A stretch of DNA of 64,000 bases, from assembly GCF_027744825.2 (NCBI RefSeq), contig NC_071348.1, forward strand, positions 14,231,563-14,295,562, in the 5' to 3' direction. Positions 1-11,113 of the stretch are shown here, in pieces. The position numbers were made by a program, and so were the translations under genes. Positions within the stretch are counted from its first letter, which is position 1; every line of letters begins with the position of its first letter. Origin of the DNA: Synchiropus splendidus. Lineage: Eukaryota > Chordata > Actinopteri > Syngnathiformes > Callionymidae. The notes under the pieces were generated by a model that saw nothing but the letters and a program-made list of their open reading frames with translations, was not told the origin of the DNA and made no database searches.

Positions 1-3000
1 AGGAGGAAGAGTCTGCAAGAACGGCAATGTTACTTTTTACATGTTATTAAAGCCATCAGCAAACATGGTGAGGCTCATTCCTCACAAGTGTCACAGTCCA
101 AACTAGGGATGGGCAATATGGACCAAAAAAGTTATTGTGGTAATTGTTGTAAAGTCGGCGATCACGATAGTTATCACGATAAATGCATTATTGAGTCGTC
201 TGTCTGCTGTATCTCATGTCTCTCAATAGACTATGGACCAGTCTGTACACATTTCCTAGATGCTATTGAAGAAATATTAGAAATCATGTGAATAAAATCA
301 TCATTTAGTCATATTCTATTCTCCAAATAGAATCATGCTAACCATCAGTCCTTTGTCTTGTGTGATGAAAAACCTTTTCACAATTCTCTCTCCTAAAATT
401 TTTCATTGCCTAATTGAAGATTTCACTAATACTTTGACCCATCACAATTTGTTGTTGTTCGCAGAAGCGCCAGGGCAGTGGGAGACCTGCATGTGTTGAT
501 ATGAACCAAGGCAGACGACCGCGTCAGAGAACCTATGAGGACCACTCCATCTAATACAATAAACAGGGATCCAGAGATTCAGAGTCGACCAGTATCATTA
601 TCAAAGGTTCAAAACTATGATCGTGAACCAAAGTCCACCACACTCTCCACAACTGTCACACGCTGGTGTCGGCTGTCAAACGCCGCGGAGCTGGCGAGCG
701 CGGCGGGCCGTCGTGGTCTCATCATGTTCATGTATGCAAGTCCAATGCAAAGATCGAGCCGCATATTTATCGACTTTATCGTGAGATGCAGAATTGTCAT
801 CGTGAGGATTGTGTTTGATGGTATATCGTGTACGATAAGTTATCGGCCATCCATAGTCCAAACCCAAATAAAGTCCAAAGGAAGTCAATGCAGAGTAGCT
901 GAGATGTAATGGCAGGTGCCAGTGTACATGCTAAGCTACAGGAACAGACATATCAATGTCAATTATGGAGCAACTCCCCATAACAGAAAAATGGGTGTGG
1001 GGCAAAGGGAATGTGATTACTGGAAGTGCTTCTTCTGCGTTATAGGGCGTGTTCCATGACAGAGCACAAAGGAACAGACAATTATGGCAGATGAAGCCTC
1101 CATGAATGAATAGGCAGACTGCCCTCACAATCAGACACACGCTTCCGGTCAAAAAAGTGCCAGATATCGACAGACTGGCTAATGTAAATTTTGTTGAGCA
1201 CTTGATTCAGAAAGACATTTTGGTTCCTTGTGTGACTGAGTCCGCTGCACAGGACCAAAATCTTTTCACCTTTGGTAGAACAAATCATTAAAAGAGACAC
1301 CATTCCACACACATAACCAGGACTGAGTACGCTGAGTAACTTTTCCTATTAAAAAACAAGCATGTAAGAGGAGTACACTGAATAAACAATGGCAGGATCA
1401 GTTGGCAAGACATGTTGTGGGTGTGACAGACGTCGATTCCTACCTGAGGAACGGGAGCAGGACTTGGCACAGGAACTGGAGCAGGTGGTGGTGCTGGAGC
1501 TGGAGCTGGAGGGGGTGGGAACTGAGGAAGAGTAGCTGGCGGGACAGCTGGCGGTAAAGGAGGAGGTACTGAGTATGGTGGGGGAACAGGTAGTGGTTGA
1601 GGTTGTGGTTGAGGATGAGGATGAGGCTGAGCTACTGGCATGGGGTAGCCTGGTGGGTAACTGGCCGGGGGATAATATGGCGGCTGAGGGGGCATCCCGT
1701 TCACCACAGGAGGCTGTGCAAAGCCTAGGATAACAACAAGAGACGGCATGCCGTGCATCAGAATTTCATTTTTGCTTTTCTTACAATCAATGTAATATGA
1801 TATGACATGACATGATGTGATGTAAATACCTTGTTGTGTTGGCATCATCGTGCTCATCTGGCTGAGGAAGCGAGAATATTCTGCATGGACCTGATGCATG
1901 AGATCATTCATAGTGTTTGTAAGCCCGAGGTACAATCCAGTTTGCAATCACAATGTGATGAAAATGTTCACTACTCACTGTTTGAAGTAGGTTCTCACAC
2001 AAGGTTTTAGCGGCTGCAAGACCTTCAGGTTTAGGATGACTGAGAAAATGAAAATAGAAATTAACATCTTAGAATTCCAACATGATGCTGAACACAGTTC
2101 GGCCAAATGTGCACAGAAAATAATAGCCAACTCAGAATTACAGTCCTCTATCAGGGCAGTAAAACATTAACTGACATCAATATCAATCCGTCACCGACTG
2201 AGATAACAGCATTTCAGTTATTCATCATCAAGTAATTTCTTGACATAAAAGGTGACACCCACCTGATATAGATGTACATGGGTTCAAAGGCCTCTCGCCC
2301 AGACGCAGGCTCCAAACAACCCGATCCTTTCCCTCGGAGGAAAACTTTGGCTCCAGTTTCAGCCTGGATATGCTGCAAGTATGAGCAGGCAGGACCCTCA
2401 ACTCGCTCTTTCACCACAAAGCCTGGGATGGCATGTTCCAGACCCACAAACAGCTTGTCTTGGACATAATGCATCTACGGAGCAGAAAAACAAGGAGGAA
2501 CATAAAAATGCTCTGTTCTCAACAACTTGGAACGAAATTATTCATCAAAGCTCTTCATACCCCAGACTGAAAGTGTGGTTTGTGGTGGGTCATGGGAGGC
2601 AGTGAGGGCGGAGGTTGGTTGTGTTGCTGGTAAACGGTGACAGCCGCCCCACTTGAGGTCAAAGACGAAGATGTTGATGAAGCTGTGGCTGCTTTAACAA
2701 CGCCATTTGTGATTATCTCCTTGATTTTATTAACCGCTCCTGGGAACAGAAGTGAGAAATTGATTCATGATGCATTATCACTCAAAGCATATGTTTTAAA
2801 GAGCAACTAAAGTACTGATCTGAGTGTCTTCAAGAGTGTTATATGATGTGATTTGTTGGTTTAAGGTTACGACATAAACATCCACGTTAGCAATTGTTGG
2901 GTGTGGTATGTCGAGGCTCAGACCGGTGATCAAAAGCACAACTCTGTGCTTTAGATGGGCGACATCTACTATTCTTGGGATACAAAGAAAGAACATCTCC

Positions 3001-5229
3001 TAAAGAATTTTATTGTTACTCAGAGACTTGCTTGTTTAAACCAGAAATCTGCCAGAGGAAGCACGATGATGATACTGTAGCTCCCTGTCAGTGATTGCTA
3101 TCGCTTCAAGGGTTCTTCCTTGACTGTCAGTGGAACCCGTAAGGGTAAATTATTTTCTCGGCTCCTGAATTTTTTTTGAGGCAGGGCCACCAGCCATTTC
3201 CACTGACTGATGACATCTGATACGTTTACCTTTTTAATTTACAGACAAGAAACAGCAGAACCAATCTGTTGTAGCTCGCTGTTGATGTCTGGGATAAAAC
3301 ATACAAAACAATGTAAATAAAACATTCAGAAGTCACAGCGTGTTGCTTTCCTTCTGATGTCACTATACACAGATGATGAGATTAATAGCAAGCTTTATAT
3401 TGATCGCACAAAGAAACAGCAAAGTATATTCACATTAAAGCGCTTTCGAACACTTTCGAAACGCTTCACATGTCATAACAAAGAACATAGCTAATGTATT
3501 CACTCACACCATTATGTGAATATATTTTCATATACGTTGTTCAATACACATCTTGTCACTGAATATGTTGCCGGAAGCGACATTAACAAACTTCTGAATG
3601 TTTTGTTTATATTGCTATGCATTATTTTGTCCCAGACATCAATGAAACAGAGACTTGGCTCAGCTCAGTGTGTCTCTCTTTCACTTCCCTGTCTGTCTGT
3701 GATGACAGACACATCGCTCTGTGGTAAATTGGAGATCATTTACCTACAGTTATTATTGTACACACACTACTTAATTGACACTGAACTAACTCAGTTGAAT
3801 CAGACATTACATCTCTGGTCTGACTCAAAGTAGACAGTCTCTGCTGGGGGAGATAACTTAAAGCAGTAACTTCAATACAGAGCATCGTGTTGAGTGACTG
3901 ACTGCATTATGGAGAGGAGAACTTAAACATCTGATACGCATCAGTCAGGAAAGTTGGATTTAGACATTAGTTGCTCTTTCAATTCAAAGCTGAAAAGAAC
4001 TTACTGTCAACAAGTTCCCGTGTTTGTCCTTGAACATGCAAGTACAAAGGCCGATCCCTGCATGATATAGGAAAAAAAATGATATCAACAAAACGTGGTC
4101 AAAAACAAATGATTGGTGTATTACCCTGGTAGAGATTTCCCCTTCTCCTCCGCAGTCATGTAACGACCTCTTGTTGAGACAGCTGCGCCACTCACTTTAC
4201 TGATCTACACACAAAAAGAATAATATTTAGAATAAGAGCATGGATACAGATGAGCAATGACATTATGACTACTACTGATATTACAAGGGAGAACCTCGTC
4301 TTGTGTTTGTCCACGTGTCAGAAGATTCCGACAGGTTATCGGGACGTCATTGATCTCAACTTCTGCAACCACCAGGTCATCTTTGGCTTTAGCAGGAACC
4401 GGAGGCTTCCCAACACCCATTAACTGGGAAATGTGGAGTAAAATGAGTGGAGTGAAGAAAATAAATCACATGCTAATTACTGAGCATTAAGGGTGACTGA
4501 CCTTCTCTGTTGGTCCTGTGGTGCAGATCTGAGAAGGCTTGAGTTTACCTTTAGCAACCAACATGGCATTAATCTTAGCTGCCACAGCAGCAGCAGCATC
4601 CAAAGCCCCAGTGGGGGCGGCCTCCGCCTCGGCCATCCCACCACACCCAGGACCTGGCTGGTCCCATTTGCTGCGGCGGCTACAATTTGAAGAATAAGAT
4701 GTTTGAAAAAATGTCATCAATACGGTATCCACACCAGCCACTTTCATGTGTTGTATCGCATGTTAATGTACAGTAAGGCACCACCACGCGGCAACTATAA
4801 GTACTTCAACAGGTTTGGACAAGAAATGGGCCAAAAACAGAAAACATCCCAGTAATAGTTCTACAGATGGAAACGAGGAGTTAAACTGGACAATGGATAG
4901 AAGTATAGCTGTCGAAGATCCATCCATCCATGGCACACAGGAGACCACCCTCATGACAGAAAGTGTCACAACAGTTCAGAAGAGCGATATGTAGCATGTT
5001 CCACTCTTGTCTTGGATTCAACAATCTCCACTCATTTCTATCCGACATGACAGAAATCGTGGCCGTTAATAAGAAATGTAGCGCCTCACGAACCAGCGTG
5101 CACCAAAACAACAAACCACCATGATTACGTAAATAGGCTAAGAAGACTAGCTAGCAACGGTTCACAAGAGTACTGTAGAACGTCTTCATAAGCGACTTAC
5201 CCGCCGTTCTGGTTCCCACAGTATGACAT
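1..5229 (-). CDS. khdc4: KH domain-containing protein 4 (khdc4/Blom7), 3' end off window
   Basis: Nuclear RNA-binding protein linked to pre-mRNA splicing in mammals. Coding exons read on the minus strand: 5229-5201, 4679-4502, 4423-4295, 4204-4125, 4057-4005, 2739-2561, 2474-2263, 2039-1979, 1890-1830, 1724-1444, and the first 12 nt of the next (12-1). All junctions are GT-AG and the frame stays open for about 425 codons. The start ATG at 5229 gives [10 protein letters not shown], which splices to [12 protein letters not shown], matching the known N-terminus. KH domain 1 (about residues 75-165) includes [22 protein letters not shown] domain 2 (about 217-310) includes [12 protein letters not shown] and [12 protein letters not shown] Pro/Gln/Ala-rich stretch follows, ending in PVPQ and then TLPP. 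The conserved C-terminal tail is not in the window and must lie to the left. The protein is otherwise close to the human one. Identification is firm; the tiny last fragment is less certain. Confidence 0.93.
103..854. mobile_element. Non-autonomous hAT-like DNA transposon in khdc4 intron 10
   Basis: The sequence AGTCCAAA occurs at 95-102 and again at 855-862, forming a perfect 8-bp duplication around a 752-bp segment. The ends are imperfect inverted repeats: CTAGGGATGGGCAATA on the left, and the reverse complement of the right end reads ATGGATGGCCGATA. An 8-bp target duplication and TAGGGATG-type ends are typical of hAT elements. The interior has no transposase-sized frame, so it would depend on a partner element. 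It contains further short inverted motifs (ATCACGATAG near 160, and TATCGTGTACGATA near 823) and a GC-rich centre around 680-710. Confidence 0.75.
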
Positions 5230-5400
5230 CAATGTCCTGTGGCGCTTTCTGTACCTTATTTCTGGTTCACCAATATGCCAGAAATCGCCTAGTTGTCTTC
5301 AGCAGAACGTCAAGTGTGTTTCTCAACGCCGCTGTCGACGACTACTGTTTCCGGTTCCTGTGTACGCAACTCTACCACTAGAGGTCAGTAGACACCACAT
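5230..5400 (-). promoter_or_regulatory. khdc4: khdc4 promoter and 5' UTR region
   Basis: This is the sequence just upstream of the khdc4 start on the minus strand. It is richer in CpG than its surroundings and has an ETS-type core (CCGG followed by AA on the minus strand) near 5350, with no TATA box, as expected for a housekeeping gene. The transcription start was not located. Confidence 0.4.
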
Positions 5401-6659
5401 TAAAGGCATTACACTGAGACATAACCCTCCCGATTTGTTTCTAGCGTCGCTAAAATCATGAACGTTTTTCCATGTTGTCGACGCTTGTTATGGTTCAGAA
5501 GAGAGTCGTTATTGCATAACTGTACACTATAGAACAGTCAGGAGGCTCTTTGTCTAGTACGGAATGTCGTTTTTGCAATGAATGTCCATGTTTGTGGACA
5601 GTTATTATTAACACACATTACATTGCAGTGACAAATAATAATTCTGTCATAACTAATATATGTCAGATTTCCATGTCTCATGAAGCTGCATGTGCTCCAG
5701 ATTAATTCTCCAAACTTGAACAGAATGTTCTTTCCTGTTTTGTTTTCATTCAGGAGTTCATTCATGTCTTTGTATGGGCTTGTGTTCCTTCTGATGTTGT
5801 TGTCGCCGCATTACAAGATGGTGCAGGAACTGTCCCTAAATTTGGCTAGTTGATCTACATTTTACAAAACAAAGTACCATGGCAGTGAAAGACAAAAATG
5901 CCATCTGTACATATGTGGACAGGGGGACATAAGAAGAAAAAAATGTGCTGTGGTCAGTATGAAGCACCAGTACTAGTTTTCTCCAGTGAAAGTTGTGATC
6001 GTAGTTTTGGTTATTTTGGTAGTCGCTCAGAAACAGATCTGTTGGTTCAAATGATGCAGTCTGTCTCAACCAGTATCATAACGTCCTTGCTTAAACTGAG
6101 TCTTATAATAAGCAGCTTGGTAATGAAAGAATAATTTTATTATCATTATTGTTGCTATTATATTCAGAAGCCATTAGACATTAAGCATTTTGAATGAGTG
6201 CTGCGAAGCATGGGAGTGGGTTGGATATCCCAGTCATCTCTTCTTATGTTCTGTATCTCGAAGCCTTGTTCTGACAGGTAGAGGTGTACAGTTTCTCACC
6301 TCCCAGGATTGCAGAGACACGGCCAGGTGGTGCAGGTTACTTTGGAAGGCGAGACTGCTGTGTGGGGCAACTCACAAACAAATACAGCTATAGATGTCTC
6401 CTTTTCCTCTGGCCAAGTTAAAGACATGCATATCTTTCATATCTTACTATACACTTTCTTTCTTTCTATTACTACCCAAAATGTTGGACGTGGAACAACC
6501 AAGACAAAAGATTTGATGGCCAGTGTTTGGATGTTTCTGCTGATGTCTGTTGGGACAGATGCAGGTTCTATTAGTTAAATTGGATTCAGAGGAGGCCACC
6601 TCCTTTCGTCCAACCATTTTCCATCACTCATCTGCAGTTGGACTGAGTAAAACCCTGGC

Positions 6660-6780
6660 ATTCCCAGGTCAACCATGGAGGCATAGTCTCTGTGGTGTGT
6701 CCTGGGTCTATTGTGAGACCTCTTCCTTGTTGGATATATCCCGAACACCTGAACAGGGAGGCATGGAATCCTGACCAAGC
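6660..6780 (+). repeat. Degenerate teleost LINE-tail-like repeat
   Basis: The string GTGTCCTGGGTCTATTG, then CCGAACACCTGAACAGGGAG and GGCATGGAATCC, matches from memory a dispersed fish repeat that reads roughly 'tgtcctgggtcttcc...cccggaacacct...cagggaggcgtccagg'. The copy is diverged and short. The same repeat recurs near 13.7 kb. Confidence 0.5.
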
Positions 6781-8567
6781 TTACTTAAAGAACAACTGAA
6801 GAATACCTACTGCTGTACGTCCAACCTGGACAATAAAGTTGACGATAAACTTTGTCTCAGACTTGTTGAGTCACACTTGGCTGACAGAAACCAAATAATT
6901 TGCGAAAAAGCGGAGATAAGATCCTTCCTTACACTCGCGTTTGTTTACCGTTGCTATGGGATGTTGTATTGTAGCTACACAGTGAAATGGAAATATGTAA
7001 AGTTCACCTGTTAGGGCGAGCTGATTTGCTTGACTGTGGCATTCAGATGAGTGAGGAGTCAGAAGGTCAGAGGAGCTTTGACGCTTGAGCTGACAGGGAC
7101 CACTGTTTACATACAGAGTGCTGTGAGAGGAGGCCAGTGGGCAAGGGGTGAGAGAAGAGAGATCAGCAGCAGACATGTCATATTTACTGTCTTTGCTAGT
7201 AAGAGCCCATGTGTGAACCGTAATGTGTATGTTGGTTGATGTAACCTCCGGCCTCTAAGACACACAAGGCCAAGTCTCGCCTGATCCTGTCGGTTGACGC
7301 AGTGGTGTGAATCCAGAGGAAGTGACGGGGAGGCAGTCGTCTCATGGTGGGTTTGCCATCGGTTAAACAAAGAGTTACTGTGACAGCTTTGCTTTCGGTG
7401 TTTGCTGACAAACCAGAAATTACAAGCAAATTTGACAAACTGTCAGTGTCACCACCCTGTGAGCCTGAAATGTATGTCAGCGGAAGACGTCTTCTGAAGC
7501 TTAGAATGTTGGTCCGAGGGAATTGATTGAAGGAAGGAAAACAGATGGGAAGAGTGAATCTAAGGAAAGCGGGAGGAGGGGTTGAGGAATCTTTTTTGTG
7601 CGTGTCTGGAGAGAACGGGAGCCTCTCATACACCCCACAGCATGAATCTGGCCTGGGCTGCAGCCTCGTCTCGCCTGCACAGCAGGACGCTTTCCTGAGT
7701 GGACCGCCCAGGGGAGGGGCACCTGCGCCAGCCGTAGACACTGGTCAGCAGCAGGGCCCGACAGGCGGGGCACATACTGCCAGGATGGAAAAGATGTTTG
7801 ATGATTCCAGGAAATGGACATGTGCTGAATTTATGAAACCTCAGGTAGAACACGGGGACACTTCCAAAAGAAAATATTTGTCCCCCTGTCTCTACCGCCA
7901 GACTCCACCTGCTCTCAGGGTGAAATGAGAAGCTTCTCTTTTGTTGGAGGATAAGAGTTATGATTGGAGCGAGAGATGATAGTGTTGGCAACTACAAAAA
8001 CAAACAATGAAAGGTTTATAGATTGACTGAACTGAGACAATATTTTCCATTCATTCAGACAGGCTGACCAAACAATATCTATTTAAAGTTTATTAAATGA
8101 TCAGTCATCCAGGGAGGATTTCATTATCTGAAATATAAAGTTTTTGAATACACAAAACCTGTCTCCTGTGAAGACATTTTAATACCCCCGCCACCTCTGA
8201 GCGTCGTTGTTGGAAAAGTTTGATCACAACGTCTTCCGTCATTCTGGCCTGACCTTGGATCCAGACTCCACAGGACCCAGCTCTCAAAGGAGACTGATGC
8301 GTTGTCTGCACGGAATTCCTTTTTACACGGCAAATGCACTGCGAGGTTCTCTGTGAAAGGTGGATGGATATTGCATTAGCTTCACAACAGAGGAGCCTCC
8401 TGTGGTGTGACTGCGCAGGGCTCCTCAATAACTGCAATGGGAATGTTCAGCTCAGAGGTGACTGGCCAGGTAAATGAAAACACATGCTGAAGTTTTCATC
8501 ACACTAGAAACAATGAGGTTTGATTCATAAACCTGTGGTTGTAGGTACTGTACATCTTTGACTTATA

Positions 8568-8900
8568 TAAAGGGGTTGGACAAAATAATGGAAACACCTT
8601 ATAGCTTTTTTAGCTTTAAGGTGTTGACATTATTATGTGATACCATGCAGGAAAACCTCAAGTCTGTGCCTTGTCAATTGATACTTTGGATGGCGAACAA
8701 AAGTACTACTAACCACATATTTTGTTTTGGATCATCATTTGGAATTCTGCACTTCGTATGATAAAAGCAGGTCACGGTCATATTGCTTCCAATACAAACA
8801 CCGTGAGAGAAATTAGACTGGAGTCAATTTCAAACTCATCAACAATCCAAAAATACTAAAAGAAATTAAGTAAATAATGAAATGCCCTCATGAATTACTT
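8568..8900 (+). mobile_element. Degenerate Tc1/mariner-like fragment
   Basis: GGGGTTGGACAAAATAATGG followed by AAACACCT at 8572-8599 matches from memory the terminal sequence of a common fish Tc1/mariner-type element. The following bases keep weak traces of the element (for example GGTCACGGTCATATTG), but the frame is broken and no second terminal repeat was found. The right boundary is approximate. Confidence 0.5.
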
Positions 8901-9973
8901 TTTGGTTACTATTCCTGAGTGGTTTTCAGAGGGGAAATTATTATGAAGTGCTGTTGCTCGCCCCATTTTTTGGGGCATTAGAGGCTCGAATAATCCTCTC
9001 ACTACTTAATTTTTGAGTTGCTTTTGTCTTAATGTTAACAGAAAGAAACTTTTTGTTTCAGCTAACTCTTCATTGTTCTCATCTGTTTGGTCCACTTTTC
9101 TCATCTGTGCTCCTTTAGTTGAAAAACTCTTGCCTTGTGTGTCAGGCGGCAGCAGCAGGGTGTGTGCTGCAGCACAGAGCAGCCTTTCAGTTAGTGGAAC
9201 TCCAATACGCCGTTACTATACACTGAGCAGTGAGAAAATACACAATCATGTACTACCTGTCACACATGCTGAGTGCAACGGGAGTTTTCTCATATCTGCA
9301 CAACCACCATGCAGAGAAGGACACAGTGTGTAGTAGAAAGCATTGTTTATTTAAAGCATTTCATGATTATACACATTTATGGCAGCAACAGGTACGATCA
9401 TGCAAAGCATTGCACAATCCCATAGAGCAGATATATCAAACTCTGTGATATCATCACACGTGTTCTCATCAATGTCCTCCCACCACTCTTACGAGTCCCA
9501 TTATGCATGGCCTCAGTTGAAGCTAAGTATATGTCTTAAAACTCCAACTGTGATTTAGATTGTAATTTTAATTTCATATGCATGTACTAATACATGTATT
9601 TATTACGGCTTTATTACTGCTGCTCTTGCAGCACTAGCTATTGAACTTTTCAGGTAGAAGTGCATCAATGTCTTTAATACTTAAGAATTCTGCGCCATTG
9701 AACGCAGTAATGCTGTTGATAGATGAGGCAAAGACTGTTCCTGCATAAGCAATTTCATTTGGTTTGCAAAACCTTACTATGGTGACAATGGAGAACTGCT
9801 ATTCAGTTGACTGGGATGATGACATCAGACAATGGTGATGTGTTTGTATTTGGGTCAACAAACTGATTGTCATCTCAGCAAATATCTTTCATGCCATGAT
9901 TTGTCATAATGACTCAAAGTGCTTCAATTTTTCTGTGAAGTATACACATTTACACCCAGATGACTCGCACACC

Positions 9974-11113
9974 TTACTGCACCGGGCTGCTCTTACGGCA
10001 CAACTGATTTGCTGAAGTGAATGTTGGCCGATTGCGTTGTCGTTTGCCAGTCAACAGCGTGTAGAAGAAAGGATTCACACACGAGTTTCCGTAAGTCAAT
10101 CCTGTCAGGATCCGGTTCACAGTCACCTGCGTTCCAACTGGGACCGTCCGCAGCATGTCCGGTTGATACAAAGGTAGCAGCTGCCAGATCCAGAATGGGA
10201 GGAAGCAAGCCCAGAAGGCCAGGACAATTCCCAGGATGAGGAGCAGAACTTTTGGTTTAGGGGCTCGAGGAGGACACGCTGAACTGCTCCCAGTCACCCA
10301 GGCAGGTTTGGTCTGTGACACCCAGTAAAGGCGACCCAATGTAGCATAAAGTGCGCCGATGGCTAGACCAGGGCCCAGAATGCTTGTGCAGAAGAGCACG
10401 CTGAGATAGGCCTTGGAGCTTTGCTCGTCCCAGGCTGGTACACAGAGCTGACCCTCCTGGTCCTCCCCGTCCTCCAGGTGTAAGGTGATCATCATGGGCA
10501 GGCTCAGAGCCACAGCCAAACCCCAGGCCAGGCTTACGCGTAACAAACCAGAGGAGTTTGTGGAGGACGTGTGGAGGGGATGAGCCACTGCCCGATAACG
10601 ATCCAGACTCATGGCTGTGAGGGTGAAAATGGAAGCGTGCATAGTGAGGAGGTCCAGGCTCAAGAGGAGGCGGCAGCCCAGCTCCCCAAATGCCCAGCCA
10701 GATGCCAGGCTATCATAAACTATGAATGGGGCGGTAAAGAGGTAGAGGAGGTCTGCTAGAGCCAGACTCAGCACCTGCAGGTGAAGTGAAGAGGAGGAGG
10801 ACGGGGGTGTTGGAGACGAGGAGGGAGAAGTGGAATTGGTCAGGCAAGACGGTGCCGGGATTCTGATAAAACAACACTTCAGGCCAGAACCACTTCTTCT
10901 TCTGCTTCTCCTGCGCCTGAGGAGTAGGACCAGGGTGTAGAGGTTTCCAGTGATGCCCAGTAGAGAGAGCAGGGAGAGCAGGGAGCAGAAGAGAGCGGTG
11001 GAGGCCCGGCTGGGTGAGGGAGAGACAGAAGGTGACGGGGAAGAGAAAGAGAAGTTAGGAATCACAGGGAAGGTGGACAGGGAAGGGGGAGGTAGAGAGC
11101 CTGAGGGGTCCAT
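9974..11113 (-). CDS. uts2r: Urotensin-II receptor (class A GPCR)
   Basis: Gq-coupled receptor for the vasoactive and neuroendocrine peptides urotensin II and URP, at the plasma membrane. It is a single exon of 379 aa. Seven hydrophobic segments are seen. Diagnostic stretches shared with mammalian UTS2R are LALADLLYL (TM2), LDLLTMHASIFTLT (TM3, with the ligand-contact Asp), LCVPAW (loop 2), GIVLAFWACFLPFW (TM6) and LTYGNSCVNPFFYTLLT (TM7). The disulfide pair would be Cys147 and Cys224. DRY is at 171-173 where human has ERY. The sequon N20-F-S lies in the N-terminus. Intracellular loop 1 is very long (about residues 66-109), starting with an Arg cluster and continuing as a Ser/Pro tract; the human loop is about ten residues. 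Teleosts have several uts2r paralogs and I cannot say which this is. Confidence 0.9.
   Translation of the reverse strand: MDPSGSLPPPSLSTFPVIPNFSFSSPSPSVSPSPSRASTALFCSLLSLLSLLGITGNLYTLVLLLRRRRSRRRSGSGLKCCFIRIPAPSCLTNSTSPSSSPTPPSSSSSLHLQVLSLALADLLYLFTAPFIVYDSLASGWAFGELGCRLLLSLDLLTMHASIFTLTAMSLDRYRAVAHPLHTSSTNSSGLLRVSLAWGLAVALSLPMMITLHLEDGEDQEGQLCVPAWDEQSSKAYLSVLFCTSILGPGLAIGALYATLGRLYWVSQTKPAWVTGSSSACPPRAPKPKVLLLILGIVLAFWACFLPFWIWQLLPLYQPDMLRTVPVGTQVTVNRILTGLTYGNSCVNPFFYTLLTGKRQRNRPTFTSANQLCRKSSPVQ

Larger units (their letters stand above)
5401..9973. other. Intergenic region between khdc4 and uts2r
   Basis: No gene could be supported. Long open frames overlap on both strands at 7196-7991, in a locally GC-rich stretch, but show no recognisable protein. 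A short coding-like frame lies at 6309-6420. Two degenerate repeats are listed separately. The rest is AT-rich non-coding DNA, probably including the uts2r 3' UTR near 9.8-9.97 kb. Confidence 0.6.

Noticed and set aside
535..909. 124-codon open frame near the left edge
   Set aside because: It lies mostly inside the hAT-like element and crosses its right end and target duplication, so it is not a host gene, and it shows no transposase motifs.
2740..4004. Possible intronic snoRNA in khdc4 intron 5
   Set aside because: Mammalian KHDC4 hosts an H/ACA snoRNA, but I could not identify a hairpin-hinge-hairpin-ACA layout here with confidence.
7196..7991. Long overlapping open frames on both strands (up to 181 codons)
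   Set aside because: They overlap in several frames of one GC-rich stretch, have no family likeness and no consistent splice structure; this is what low stop-codon density in GC-rich DNA produces.
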